From positions 34,822,792 through 34,886,791 of the forward strand of contig OW387135.1 in the NCBI GenBank assembly GCA_936440205.1: DNA of 64,000 nucleotides, in the 5' to 3' direction. The position numbers were made by a program, and so were the translations under genes. Shown one piece after another: positions 38,001-49,862 of this stretch (the first letter of the stretch is position 1; each line of letters opens with the position of its first letter). The notes under the pieces are model-generated. The model searched no databases, had not been told where the DNA came from, and worked only from the letters and a program-made list of their open reading frames with translations. This DNA is from Lepidonotus clava. Its lineage: Eukaryota > Annelida > Polychaeta > Phyllodocida > Polynoidae.

Positions 38001-38348
38001 TGCCAGAATAATTTTGTTTTATTTGTTTGCAACAATTCATAGAACACAGGGGGTTACAGGAGTATGGTGTCCGAGGACAATACGGTTTTAGGTACATAAC
38101 ACTTTCTAGAATGAAAGCCTCTGGATCAACAACTGCAGGTTGTTCTGCAGTAAAGTCAGGAAAGGGCCTATGAAAGGTACACAGTCATCATAAATGTGAT
38201 TTTTCACCCTTACTACACTTAGGACTTCAGTTTCAAAATGGTTATTAGTAAAGATGTCGGGAATATTCTATTTTCATTTCAAGACTGTTTATCAGCATTA
38301 CTTACAATTGAACTGAAACACAAAAAATAATTATTTATAAATTGTACT

Positions 38349-38745
38349 GATGCGGGCGGCGAGTCCATGTTTGTTTGGGCACTACAGCATGAGCCTTAGA
38401 CTAGCGCACGTGCTAGTTATAATTCTCTGTCAAAGTAGGGAATTAAAGGAGGAGTCTATGTGTGACGTATCATACTAAAAGCACGTATGCCGCTCTAGCC
38501 GGTCAGAGTAAGCTGAACGTTGAGTAACCATCCTGGAAAGGTTCGGTCTTAGAAGCTGAGTCCTGTTGTTTGGAATAGAGTCAGTCAGACTGTGCTAGAA
38601 GGTGGGAGCAGTGACTGAATGTGTTTGAGGGGATTCCTTCCTTGGAGCTGATCATTGTCAATTGAGATCTTGTCGCAGAACGGCAATACATAGGAGAATA
38701 TTAATAAAGAACAACCTTTCACACGAGTGTTACGTCTTACATGAT
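38349..38745 (+). repeat. Possible solo LTR fossil
   Basis: A moderately GC-rich unit of about 400 bases in AT-rich DNA, with AATAAAGAACAACC (about 38704) followed within 35 bases by GTGTTACGTCTTACA, the layout of an LTR R/U5 end. No partner LTR or coding region seen; boundaries are uncertain. Confidence 0.3.
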
Positions 38746-38749
38746 TTGG

Positions 38750-40300
38750 GAACTATAATTATGTATTGGACGACAGCAGTCGAACGAGGAGGAGACTGCG
38801 TTTGGAACTAGCTATTATCTACAATTAATTACGACTAATTACGTCACCATATACAACAGATAATTAACTCTCTATAGTTCAAAATCTCATTTACTAACGC
38901 ACATTTAGAATACATCATACTTAAGCACGTCAGGTAAACTTAAACATTGCTTTTCATGCATGTAGTCTAAGCATTAGAATGATTCTACACAAAACTTTGA
39001 TAAATGGTCTTTTCCCCGGATGGTGTTTTAGTAACACCAGCTTTTCGTGGGCCCTCATTCTCACAACTTACTAAGACGTACCAATACATTTCTAGAAACA
39101 TTTAAAAGATTACTCATAGAAGTCTAGGGGTGAGTAGGCCCTAATAGCCTGGAATCTACTGGACGTTTTTTTGCGCCCCGGGCCTATGGCTATTCACCCA
39201 TGTTGGTCATAAATGACAACTTAAAATTTCCCAACAAAACAAGTCAACAACAAAATAAAAAGTTCTGTGTTAATTCCAAAGGTCCATTTGGTTTGATTCT
39301 AATTACTTGACTTATCATGCGTAGATACATCGTGGTATGTTCATCCCCCCGACAAATTAACATTTAATTATTTTTTAAAAATTATTATTCACTATACTCA
39401 ATTACAAACACTGATCTTCCATATAGATTATGAATGACATAATGATACATAAATCGAAGGTAAGGAAAACATGTACAATCATAGCTGAGTAGTTAACAGT
39501 ATGACACTCATCGTGTTGCCATTTTAAGGGTATTCATATTTTTGGTTGGAGTTGAATGAAAATGATGACGTTGGAGTTTAAAAGCTTTAAAAAGGCCGAG
39601 ATTGCGACATAAGATAAAAAAATAAGTAGGACCTGAATAAGAATTCTGAGACAACGTTCACTAAACTTGATTGTTTTGATACCTATGTAAAATACAAAAT
39701 ATGTCCAATACATAATAATCAAGAATTTAAAAAGTAAAAGTAGGACAATAGGAATTTTCCAATGAATTTCCAAAAGTGTTATATAATTTCCAAACAAAAT
39801 ACATCAATTGATAGAGAATTGTTTGTATGCTTATTATAATGATATGACGCTCTAACTGGTTTACTAAGCGAATGATGCGTAATAAACAAAAAGAGCCCTC
39901 TACGGTTGCTGTCTGTCCATTTATTTTTTTATGTGTTTATTTATCCTAGAAAAATACAGATTAGCTACCGCTAGTTTTCATTGCTCTCCAGACACTGGAT
40001 AGTTATTATATAGTCAATATTATTGACAAAGCATGGACAGATAACCGGTATTCATAACTGTTACAATCATTTTATCTGTACCTTATACAAAATCGATAGT
40101 AAGTTGATCAAAAATTATGTTAGTTACTAACATTAAACAACGGAAACCAATGACCCTATATGACATAATATGGCTAGAAGAACCAAAACATAACATGAAT
40201 ATGTGCCATGGTACATAGTGAAAAACATATATACAAGTGTACAAATGTACATGAAAATATCATTCAGAAACTGCGCAATGATATATACAGTAATTATAAG
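38750..40300. other. Gene-free stretch, nothing recognised
   Basis: AT-rich; open frames here are chance. Confidence 0.5.
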
Positions 40301-40304
40301 GTAA

Positions 40305-40860
40305 CTTCTTTTTTTTTTTATCCATAATTGATATTACATAAAAGTACATAAAGATATAAAGAGGTGATATAAGTTGACGAATTACATGCCTAATAGTTGT
40401 CTAATTTTTCAGAAAGAGGCTTTTAAATTCATTTAATGAATTTATTGACCTAGCTTCGATTAGTAGTTGATTCCAGTTCCATGCACCTTGATATAATATA
40501 CTTCTTTTGAAACTATTATTATTACTAAAATATTGTAATAGTATGTAGCCTAGTGCATCATACCTTCTTAGATCTCTGATCTGAGCTTTAATATATTGGT
40601 CTAATAGGCATAATGACAAATTCAATAGGTGTAGGTCCTACAACTCTCCTGTCAGATAAGATAATTAACGTGACTTATGTAATTGCGCAACATTACATCT
40701 GTTTTCTCTTTTCAGGGCTATTCTAAAACTCTTATTTTGTAGTTTATGCAGTTCATCTATAGTTCTGGTAGTAACATGATGCAGAAATATATCGCCATAA
40801 TCAATATTGAATAAGGCAGTATATGGATGTATCAAGTATATTAATTGTAACTTTTAATAG
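40305..40860 (-). mobile_element. Decayed 5'-truncated LINE 3' end
   Basis: Read on the minus strand it encodes YLIHPYTALFNIDYGD, HVTTRTIDELHKLQNKSFRI and CNVAQLHKSR, then, after in-frame stops and a frame change, YQGAWNWNQLLIEA and LNEFKSLFLKN to a stop at 40401. An A-run follows at 40309-40320 (T on the + strand). These are the connection and C-terminal segments of a CR1/jockey-type reverse transcriptase. It is older than the copy at 59.5-60.6 kb and belongs to a different family, judging by poor peptide similarity. Confidence 0.75.
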
Positions 40861-41127
40861 ATAATTGATTGACTCTTCTACAAAAGAAATAAAAGATTAT
40901 GCATTTTAAGATTCAGGGAGCCAAGTATTTCAGAAAACAATGTTGGCAGCTTGAAGAAATATTTTACCCAAGTACTTCAGAGAAAAATAGAAGAAAAAAA
41001 ATGCAGGGGTGGGGACTGACATCTCTAAGTACCCATAGAGGGTGCCACTGATCACATAATGAGAGGGATCTTTTCATCCACTAACTTCCAAACTTATCTG
41101 AGACCTTCATCAAGTCACAGAGGGCAA

Positions 41128-41575
41128 ATGTGCTGCTGTTAAATCCGAGAGGTAAAAGGAAATCCCCCGGGTGGTTAAATTTAGTACCGTCATATTAAGC
41201 CCTAGGCACTTGTGTCTTTGAGTCATGCATGCAATTGCAAGCTTGTTCGATCTCTCAAAACGTTTTATAAAAAAAAGTGATTTGCTTCCTACAAAAAAGA
41301 TTTGGTAACCTTATCTTTATCTTGCACCATTAAATAGTATAAAATCAAATCCATGTTGCATTATGTCCATAGCCTAGTGTCAGACTATGTAAAGTGATGC
41401 GCGTTATCCGGTCACATTTTAGCGCGGGAACTGTAGACCTAGAACGACTACAGCGCCATCTGAAGAGATATCTATTAGACTCTAAACCATAGAGATAAAG
41501 AATACCAACCGGCGTTGGCAACAATTAAACTAAAGTACACCCTGGACGGGCCTCTCGGATTTAACAGCAGCACAT
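41128..41575. mobile_element. 448-bp TIR element (MITE)
   Basis: ATGTGCTGCTGTTAAATCCG at the left is matched by CGGATTTAACAGCAGCACAT at the right; with GAGAGG/CCTCTC the inverted repeat is about 25 bases. Non-coding. The target-site duplication is unclear. Confidence 0.75.
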
Positions 41576-41879
41576 CATCCAATAAAAGTTACAATTAAGA
41601 TACTTGATACATCCATTTTAAGGACTTTATAAATAGATAAGGCCTACTTGTTGATACACTTAGGCCTATAGTTTAGAATTCTGGCATCAAATCATCCATA
41701 GGGCTAGCCTACAATTAGCCTAATTTTGTCCTACTCTCTATCATTTGAAATTTCGTTTTTTATTGAAATAAACAATTTTCGTTTTTCACCAATTGACAGA
41801 CAATTATTAAATTTCAGAACGCAGTTACTTTAGCAATTTATTATGATGTATTCAATTCAATTTTGTCTAGAGGTGTCCT

Positions 41880-42273
41880 GCGCAAATCGCCACCAGGCGG
41901 CGTGAGGTTGACCACTGCAAGTTAGCGGGTTTGTAAAAGTGGCACCAGGGGGCGCTACGGGCAGCTGGGAGATGGAGACCGACTGATCACAGATCAGTGC
42001 CGTGGATGAGTTCAGTGGAGATAAGTGGGGCCGCAACTTGTGAAAGATAAACGACACTCCTTCTGCAGAGTTTCCGCCGAAAACACAACAAATAGGAATT
42101 CGTTCAACGAAGCCGGGTACCTTATGGGTCATTAGGCAAAAGGAATTCTGGTTGACGATCCAGCCGGGCTGCAGCGCCCACCACACACACTTTGGAAGTG
42201 GGAATCAGTGGGAATTACTGGTGGAGGACAGCGACTGGAGCCTGGGGAGACCACCACTGCATCGGCTGACTCC
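41880..42273 (+). promoter_or_regulatory. GC-rich block with CTCF-like motifs and possible untranslated exon
   Basis: Contains CCACCAGGCGGC (about 41891) and GCACCAGGGGGCGC (about 41942), both close to the bilaterian CTCF core. It ends with GACTCCAG/GTGAGA at 42273, a good splice donor with no upstream coding frame. This could be a 5' untranslated exon, perhaps of the VWC gene, whose exon 1 has an acceptor at 49861. No transcript evidence is available here. Confidence 0.3.
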
Positions 42274-42562
42274 AGGTGAGACAATCTTTATTAGCTTTTA
42301 TTGTGTGCAGAACTAGTAAATAGTATAGTTAAGACTTCACAGCCGCCCGGTACAACTGGCAAGTATAAGCTAGTAGATTGCGGTGGCGGATGTTTAGCCT
42401 AGCTTATAATTATAGGCCTAAAGATTAGCCTAATAGGCATAGGTCAATCATATGAATGCAGTTAGGTATCCAATGTAGATCTAGGCCTAATAGATCTATC
42501 TCACTGGGCATAACTGGTTATTCTGGGCCCGGAGTGGCCATGATTAATAGCCTTAATTGTCA

Positions 42563-43692
42563 ATGTAGGGTTGTATCGCGCACAGTGATATATCGCGCAT
42601 TTTTTGTTACTTGCCCTAAAATGAAGAAAAATATATCAAAATACAAAAAATGTTAAAAAAATTACTAAAACTCGCCACAACGGTCTAAATATACAACAGA
42701 ATTACTTTATAAGTTCTTTAATTAATAAGTTGTTGGGTAAAATATATTCTATTATAGGGTGCGTGATACAAACCCTGTTTTGGTATTTCTATGAAGTAGA
42801 TCTATGATAATTATTTTTGTAAAATTTTATGTGATACTATCTCTCCTGTGTTTGTACTTCCTATCAATTTGACCATGAATGGTACCAATTAGAAATATCA
42901 ACGTATTTAGACATATACTGAACATTTAATACCTTTTTAATTAAGAAAACATTATATTTTATATTTTCTGACTATTTCAAAAGGAATGCGCGATATAAAC
43001 CATATATTATGCGCGATACAGGCCTGATATTCATTATATGTATCATAAATATAAGATTATCACATTTTCACTCCCTACCCATAAAAGGTTAATAGTAGAA
43101 AACGCCCAATTGCCCTGGCAGATAGAGCTAATGTAGCTTCATATTAAAAAGTAAAATTGGAGGCCATCTCTGAAAAAACTAATAAGTTAAAGGCAAAATA
43201 TGGGCCATAAAATGTAGATTTTTTTAATATTTCTAAAAAATTAGAATAAAATGTTGTAGGATTTTATGAGATATCATATCGTAAATGGTTGCCTTGACTG
43301 TCAAACATAAAGTGAACTGTTTTGATTGAAGATAATCACGTATATATATATGTACCTTGAGCCTCCCAAAACATATTTTTTCATAAGATTTTCAAATTTG
43401 CCTTTAATTCATAATCATTCTAGATATGATAAGTGATATTAAACATGCTAAATGCGCGATATTAGCCTTACATGCGTGATACAAAGCATAAAAAAGTATT
43501 TTGAATCATCTAAACCTAAGATATAATAGGTTGGGCCATTGGGAGAAAAATTATATCAATATGTAGGTCGCATAGTATTCTATATCACAAAATAAAATTG
43601 GGAAGTCACGTTACAAAAACGTATATATGTAGGAGACAGTATTCTGTGAAAATTAAATTAAATGCGCGATATACCCCCAATTTACCCTACAT
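42563..43692. mobile_element. GCGCGATA-rich TIR element (1.1 kb)
   Basis: Ends ATGTAGGGT and ACCCTACAT, each followed inward by TATCGCGCATT or its complement. Eight GCGCGATA/GCGTGATA motifs are spread through an otherwise very AT-rich interior (about 42577, 42592, 42764, 42990, 43012, 43455, 43474, 43664). No transposase frame, so non-autonomous. Confidence 0.6.
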
Positions 43693-44164
43693 GTTGTGCA
43701 CAGGACCAGATAATACCCAGATAGGTACTGGGTTTATGTTGCTGGTCACAAGCATGTTTTCTTTTGGCCCGAGGTCATTGCAGTAGTGGAAACACCAGAT
43801 ACAAGTTTTAGAAACATTTCTACTTCCGCTTCCTGTTCCTGTCAAAAAACAGAAGAAAATTGCATTATTGTAGTCCAAGTGTAGTCTGGGATATGGTGAA
43901 GACTGCGGCCATGTTGGATTTTACTGAATCAAGGAAGTTTTGTCGGTTAATATGAGGAATGGAGAAGAAATATGTAAAATGTGGATAGTGGTTTATGAAA
44001 GAAATGTCCATATATACATTATAGTACAGGTTATTATTATTTTTAAGATTATGAATGTCCCAATGCATGCTGGGTATTCAGGTCTAATTAACATAATGAA
44101 TATATCAATGCCTTAATGCCTGCTAGGTGTTCAGGCCTCACTCAACACTTTTATTTTTATGTGG

Positions 44165-44384
44165 GGGTAAAGGGTTGACAGGAGTGAAGGGCTAAAGAGG
44201 TAAAGGGTTATAGGGCTAAAGGGCAAAAGGGGCAAAGGGGCAAAAGGGTATAGGGCTCAATGGGGTAAAGGGGTAAAAGACTAAAGGAGTAAAGGGGCAA
44301 AGGGCTAAAGGGGCAAAGGGCTAAAGGGGTAAAGTGCCAAAAGGGCAAAGGGCTAGAGGGGTAAAGCGCTATAGGGGTAAAGGG
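44165..44384. repeat. 8-bp minisatellite (GGGCTAAA/GGGGCAAA)
   Basis: About 27 degenerate units of GGGGTAAA, GGGCTAAA or GGGGCAAA. The array abuts the 12-bp array directly to its right. Confidence 0.9.
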
Positions 44385-44385
44385 T

Positions 44386-44755
44386 GACCATGATAACCAC
44401 CATGGTTACCACTATAGTAACCACCATGGCTACCACCATTGTTACCACCATGATGGTTACCACCATGGTAACCACCGTGGTTACCATCATAGTTACCACC
44501 ATGGTTACCATCATAGCCACCACCATTACCTCCATTACCATCATAATAACCGTCATGATAACCACCATTACCATCATCACCACCATCATGATAACCACCA
44601 TAGTAACCACCATTGCCATCATGATAACCATCATGATAACCACCATGGTAACCATCATGGTAATCACCTTGGTAACTGCCATAGTAACAATTTTTACCAT
44701 CATGGTAATCAGCATAGTTGCTAGGATAGTTACCACCATGGTTACCACCATTGTT
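44386..44755. repeat. 12-bp ACCACCATGGTT minisatellite, array 1
   Basis: Degenerate ACCACCATGGTA/T units with internal CCATGG and GGTTACC/GGTAACC palindromes. Every frame is open over long distances because the unit has few stop triplets. Not coding. Confidence 0.92.
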
Positions 44756-45005
44756 CACCCTGTGCTCCAAACAGGGTCATCAAAGGCCGGATGTGTGGTG
44801 TCCTTTCTATGGGACATTGCACACTAAAGACCCCTTGCCACTCTTCGCAATGAGTAGGGTATTGCACCAGGTGGCGGGTTTCTCCTAAACCATATCATAT
44901 ATTCAGTCACCGACCTTGTGGCATAGAATAAGCTGAAAAGTATTACCTTGTGCAGTCTGGAAAGAACCCATAAGGGTTGGCCTGACTACCCCAACAAACA
45001 AACAA

Positions 45006-45615
45006 ACCACCATGGTTACCACCATGGTTACCACCATGGTTACCACTATGGTAACCTTCATAGTTACCAACATGGTAACAACCATGGTTACCAGCATGGT
45101 AACAACCATGGTTACCACCATGGTTACCACCATGGTAACCACCATGGTAACCACCATGTTTATCTACAGTTACCACCAGGTTACCATCATAGTAACCACC
45201 ATGCTAACTACCATAACCACCATGGTTATCACCATGGTTACCATCATGGTTATCACCATGGTTACCACAATGGTTACCACTATGGTTGCCACAATGGTTG
45301 CCACCATGGTTGCCATGATGGTAACCACCATGCTTGCCACCATGGTAACCACCATGGTAGCCACCATGGTAACCAGCATAGTTATCATGATGCTTAACAC
45401 CATGGTTACCACAATTGTTACCACTTTAGTTATCACCATGCTTACCACCATGGTAATCACCATGGTTGCCACCATGGTTACCACCATGGTTATGGTAACC
45501 ACCATGGTTACCACAATGGTAACCACCATGGTTACCACCATGAGTACCACCATGGTTACCGTCATAGCAACCACGATGGCAACCACTTGGGTTACCATGG
45601 TTACTACCATTGTCA
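45006..45615. repeat. 12-bp ACCACCATGGTT minisatellite, array 2
   Basis: About 50 units. Opens frames on both strands (MVTTMVTT- and HGYHHGYH-type peptides, up to about 219 codons) with no start context or conserved character. Confidence 0.93.
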
Positions 45616-45712
45616 CACAGGGACTAGGTCACAAAACATCACTGAATCACAAAGAGGTAATGAATGAATAATTGAAAGAACACTGAAATAATTGAAAGGT
45701 AATAATGGTGGT
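45613..45712. repeat. Flank duplicate 1 (TCACAAAACATCACTGAATC)
   Basis: GACTAGGTCACAAAACATCA... through GAAATAATTGAAAGGTAATAA repeats at 46285-46376 with few differences. Confidence 0.9.
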
Positions 45713-45945
45713 TACAAGCATGGTTACCAGCATGGAAACCACTATGGTTACCGCTATAGTAACCACCATGGTTACCGCCATGGTTACCACCATGGTAACC
45801 ACCATGGTAACCACCATGGTAACCACCATGGTTACCACCATGGTTATGGTAACCAGCATGATAACCACCATGGTTGCCACCATGGTTACCATCATAGCAA
45901 CCACCATGGCAACCACCTTGGTTACCATAGTTACTATCATGGTCA
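45703..45945. repeat. 12-bp ACCACCATGGTT minisatellite, array 3
   Basis: About 20 units. Followed, like array 2, by TCACACAGGGACTAG, indicating that array plus flank was duplicated. Confidence 0.92.
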
Positions 45946-46284
45946 CACAGGGACTAGCAGGCATGCCAGACTTCCGCCATTGGGCGGAATTCCTCACTTT
46001 TTGATGTTTTGGGGGTCATTTTTGAGATTTGTCCAAATTTGAGGAGAAAATATTTTTTCTATAGGGGTGGGGGAGGTAACATTGGCTCATTGATAGCATT
46101 TTTTCCCAAAATGTGAAGAGAAATAGTACTTTGTTATAGACATTACTTTTTGTTCTGAATGAAAATATGATATAATTGACTCATTTTAAACATGTATGGG
46201 TTCAATTTCTTTCTTAAAATTGATATTAAGAGGTGTTTTGATTGAATTTCCATATTTTCCGCACAAATCACTTTCATTGACTGG

Positions 46285-46376
46285 CATGCCTGACTAGGTC
46301 ACAAAACATCACTGAATCACTAGAAGGTAATGAATAAATAATTGAAAGAACACTGAAATAATTGAAAGGTAATAAA
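46285..46376. repeat. Flank duplicate 2
   Basis: Direct repeat of 45622-45710. Together with the arrays it marks a segmental duplication of about 670 bp. Confidence 0.9.
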
Positions 46377-47460
46377 TAAAAATAATTAACAATAAAAGTA
46401 AGAAAGACATAATCAATTGAAAAATAAATAACTGAAAATAAAAAGTTAATGAATAAATGAAAAATAATTAATAGAAATAAATGGGGAATAATTAATAGAA
46501 CAAAATGTGGTTACATAGACTTTGTTAGATACCTTGTTTACCTAGCATGGTCCAGTGGAGGTAGAACAGAAAAATAACAAGGATGTTGAAGCGCAATATC
46601 AGTGCAATCATGGCAATATTCAGGGCAATGTAACTTCATATTGTTATTCATAATTAGCAAGACCTACAGATATGAGTTCAACATCTTGAAATTAAGATTT
46701 TCATAAAGCTTTTACTCTCAAACTTTTTATTCTCATTTGTGATTAGGTAGGTGTCCAGAAATTAGTTCAGAATTTCAAATTTTTATACTTTGCAGAAATT
46801 TGTACTCATTTCTAATCAGTCAACTGAAAACTCTAATTTCTTTGAAAATTTCTATACTTCATCAGGGCCCAGGCTTTAATTATGATAATAATTAACCTAT
46901 TTACTAAATTTGTATTTATGGCCTTTTTTTACATGTATTGCCGTAATCCTGACATTGAAGTCTGACATATTGTTTTAATGTAACATTGGTTTGATGTTTA
47001 AATAACATTTGCAAAGTTTTCTGACATATTTTGGTTCAAATCCTGACATCCTCAGATTTTAGTCACAGACTAAAGGAAATCATTTCTTTGTTACCTTTAT
47101 GCCATTTTTCCTAGTCTATCATAGCTCACCTTCTTGGTCAGATATGATCAGATATGTCAAAATATTCGAAATATTATAAGTTAAACTAGCAAGGAATGAA
47201 ATATAAGTAGACTATTTGAGACAATTTTTTATAGTCATGCTCTTAAATAGATGATGCAATCATTTGTATTTTGGTATTTTAGGAGACATACCATCAAAAT
47301 ATCAAATCTGAATTGCATTTCAATATATTATTTCACGTTAAATTGAATGACCTGGAGATTTTGGTATTCCAGACCACACTAGATATTTATTGAGACCTAC
47401 CCATACCTTATGCTGGCATTGTCCTACAATTGCTGTGAGAATCAGGCAGTTGGAGAACCC
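46377..47460. other. Gene-free AT-rich stretch
   Basis: A-rich AATAATTGAAA-type low complexity to about 46510, then nothing recognisable. Confidence 0.5.
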
Positions 47461-47702
47461 GTGTTTCCCAAAAACCACCGGACAGCCGGACATGTCCGAG
47501 GTTTTTCTACTCGTGTCCAACGTTTGGCCCTTGATCATCGGACATTTTGTCCAGCAAAATTTCCATACTTTATGATTATGAAATGATATATTCTAGAACC
47601 GTTATTTTGCTGAATTGTTCTATATATTTATTTGATTATTACATGTCTGGTAGGGAAATGTCCGATATAATTCCTATAAATCTCGGACAATTTGTCCGCC
47701 GT
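47460..47702. repeat. CGGACATTTTGTCC short repeats (MITE-like)
   Basis: CGGACATGTCCG, CGGACATTTTGTCC, AATGTCCGATA and CGGACAATTTGTCCG recur in both orientations in 240 bases. Confidence 0.5.
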
Positions 47703-47883
47703 TGCAGAAAGTTTTTGGGATACACTGGAACCCAGAAGTGGGTTACATAACCACTGCCTGATCCAAACAGTCCTCACCCCTTCACATAAGGACCTCCACT
47801 GCCACCTGCAGGTGGGCAGATCTAGGTGGGTGAGTGATAGGTCACTCAGTACTGGGTGCTTGGCACATTGGCACAGGCAGTAG

Positions 47884-48062
47884 CCTAGTAGCAGCCCCTT
47901 TCCTAAACCCCTCCCTGAGTTGTGTGTGACAGCAGGAGTGGTGGTGGTGGTCACTACTGGTAGCCTGTACAGCGTTCTGGTCATAGGAGGGCCTTCAGTT
48001 TATTGAGGGACGACCCTCGCTCATGCATGAGCGAAACTTTGTAGCTCTTTTGCTTCTTGTTT
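47884..48062 (-). repeat. Interspersed repeat family, copy 2 (inverted)
   Basis: Reverse complement shares the block order of the copy at 5176-5345, including GCTCATGCATGAGCG and CCACTCCTGCTGTCA. The copies are clearly diverged, so insertion is not recent. Confidence 0.65.
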
Positions 48063-48115
48063 GTTCTCCAGGTTTTTTCGAATGATGATGCATTAAAATT
48101 AATAATTGAATTATA

Positions 48116-48149
48116 CAACGTTGTTCAAGACTTATCTTGAACAACGTTG
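48116..48149. repeat. Perfect 15-bp hairpin, CTTA loop
   Basis: CAACGTTGTTCAAGA and TCTTGAACAACGTTG flank CTTA. No T-tract terminator role is expected in an animal genome. Confidence 0.85.
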
Positions 48150-49335
48150 AACAAGAGTTTGTTCTTTTATGTAAAGCTCTATACCGACTATGCAACTTTT
48201 GCACAGTTGGACAACACATCCGATTCTTCTAAGGGTAGAATAGGCCGATTTTACCAGCGATTCAGATCAAATATGCACATTTCAGTATACCATCCTAACA
48301 GGCAATCATAAGAATCGTCCAATTCTGCCAGTTTCCCGTCGCCCATTGCTGGCGAAATCGCCTAGTGGGTATGGGGCTTAAGTCAGATAATCTAATTAAA
48401 TTATCCCAGGCAATACCTTAATTGCTAAATATTAAATAATCCTGTATCTTTTGTCTCAATACGTACTACTTTTATTGAATTGTATGTTTTTTTTTTGTGT
48501 CGTATTATACTGCCGTTTTACATCTTTCAGCACTTGGGTTATGTTCATTCAGCGAAGAGATTCTAATATTGCGGGGCAACTATTTCTGTCGTCGCCCGCC
48601 TCAGCATGACACATTATATATGCCTGTGATCCCTTCATTCTGTATAATAATGCATCAGCTGATAATATATCTAATTTGAAACGGTTTATACAGACGTCTT
48701 ACATGCAACATTTATTTGGAAACCAACCAATACCCCTAATATGCCATTTTCATTAATTTACAAGCCATATGGAATGATGCAATTTGATGAATCATCACGT
48801 TTACAGATTAACTACTGAAATAGGATAGATTGGTAGGTGTAGAACTGTGGACATGTTGACATTTGATACTATGAGAAGGTCAAGGGTATCGCAGAGGTCC
48901 ATGCCTACTCTGCACACATAGATAGGATTTCAGTGTAAATTGTATGTTTGCATAAAACTGCTTTTTTTCGTCACTGGGTGGTTTGGGGGATAAAAAGCGT
49001 TTTCTTTGGGTTCTGGGTTACAGGTGAAACATAAAGAGATTACCCACGCACCCCTGCCCGGCCATACACGACCCCAAAGACTTTGATCCACATGTCAGAA
49101 ATGCAACGCGCCAATTTAATTTCGAGCCTTATTTCTTGATATAAGGAAAAATAGAATAATTTCTCTCATTCTTAGTAGTATAATTATGATTTTCTTAACA
49201 GCTTGATAAAACCAACGAGTATAGGCTTCATTCTATACTCGTTGATAAAACATACGTTTTACGTGGACCCTAGTTCACAAATGACTCACGATGTAGAATT
49301 ATTTATACAGAAGTTCACATTTATTGTGACTTAGG
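48150..49335. other. Gene-free stretch upstream of VWC gene
   Basis: AT-rich with a small 10-bp-arm hairpin (AACGAGTATA / TATACTCGTT, 49214-49243). Nothing else recognised. Confidence 0.5.
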
Positions 49336-49339
49336 CCAG

Positions 49340-49560
49340 AGTAGAGTCTGTAGGTGAGGTAAACTGACCCTTCAGGGGTGGGTGGTCAGAGGAGGGGCTG
49401 ACCGTGACGAGGGGGACGTCACCCCCCTGGCCGGCCTTTGATGTACCAGTAATCCTACGTAACCCACCTGTGTGACCCGATCAGGGGCCCAGGTAATGAG
49501 GCCTACCTGTCTCCCATCTGTACCCACGGAGAGGGAACGTTACTACCGTTCTATAGTGAC
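49340..49560 (+). promoter_or_regulatory. GC-rich candidate regulatory block upstream of VWC gene
   Basis: Block about 400 bases before exon 1 with a cAMP-element-like GACGTCAC at 49415-49422, TCF-type CCTTTGATG at 49435-49443, an Otx/bicoid-type TAATCC at 49450-49455, and several CACCTG/TACCTG E-box cores. It contrasts with AT-rich flanks. Function is inferred from motif density only. Confidence 0.3.
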
Positions 49561-49862
49561 GACTGATGAAAATGACTTTTCCCCAATTATTACAAAAACC
49601 TGCAGGGCGCGACATTAAGGATTTTTACTTGACTGCCCACCGGCTAGGTGAATATTAAATTATACCTGCCCTTCGATAGATTAATCATAAATCTAAAATT
49701 TTACCTGCCCTTCGGGCCTACACCAACCCACCCCTATGAATGGCCTTAATACAGATTTAGCTTAAATGATGACAGAAGAGACACAACTACAATAAAAATA
49801 TCTACAGAAATCCAGATCTAGATATTTCCTGTTTCATACCCAGTCTCTAATTCCTTTACCAG

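Noticed and set aside
45012-45671. A 219-codon open frame (MVTT repeats) and similar frames on both strands
   Set aside because: Produced by the 12-bp minisatellite, which lacks stops in most frames. No conserved domain, splice or start context.
48116-48149. A bacterial-type terminator
   Set aside because: Perfect hairpin but no T-tract, and the context is eukaryotic.
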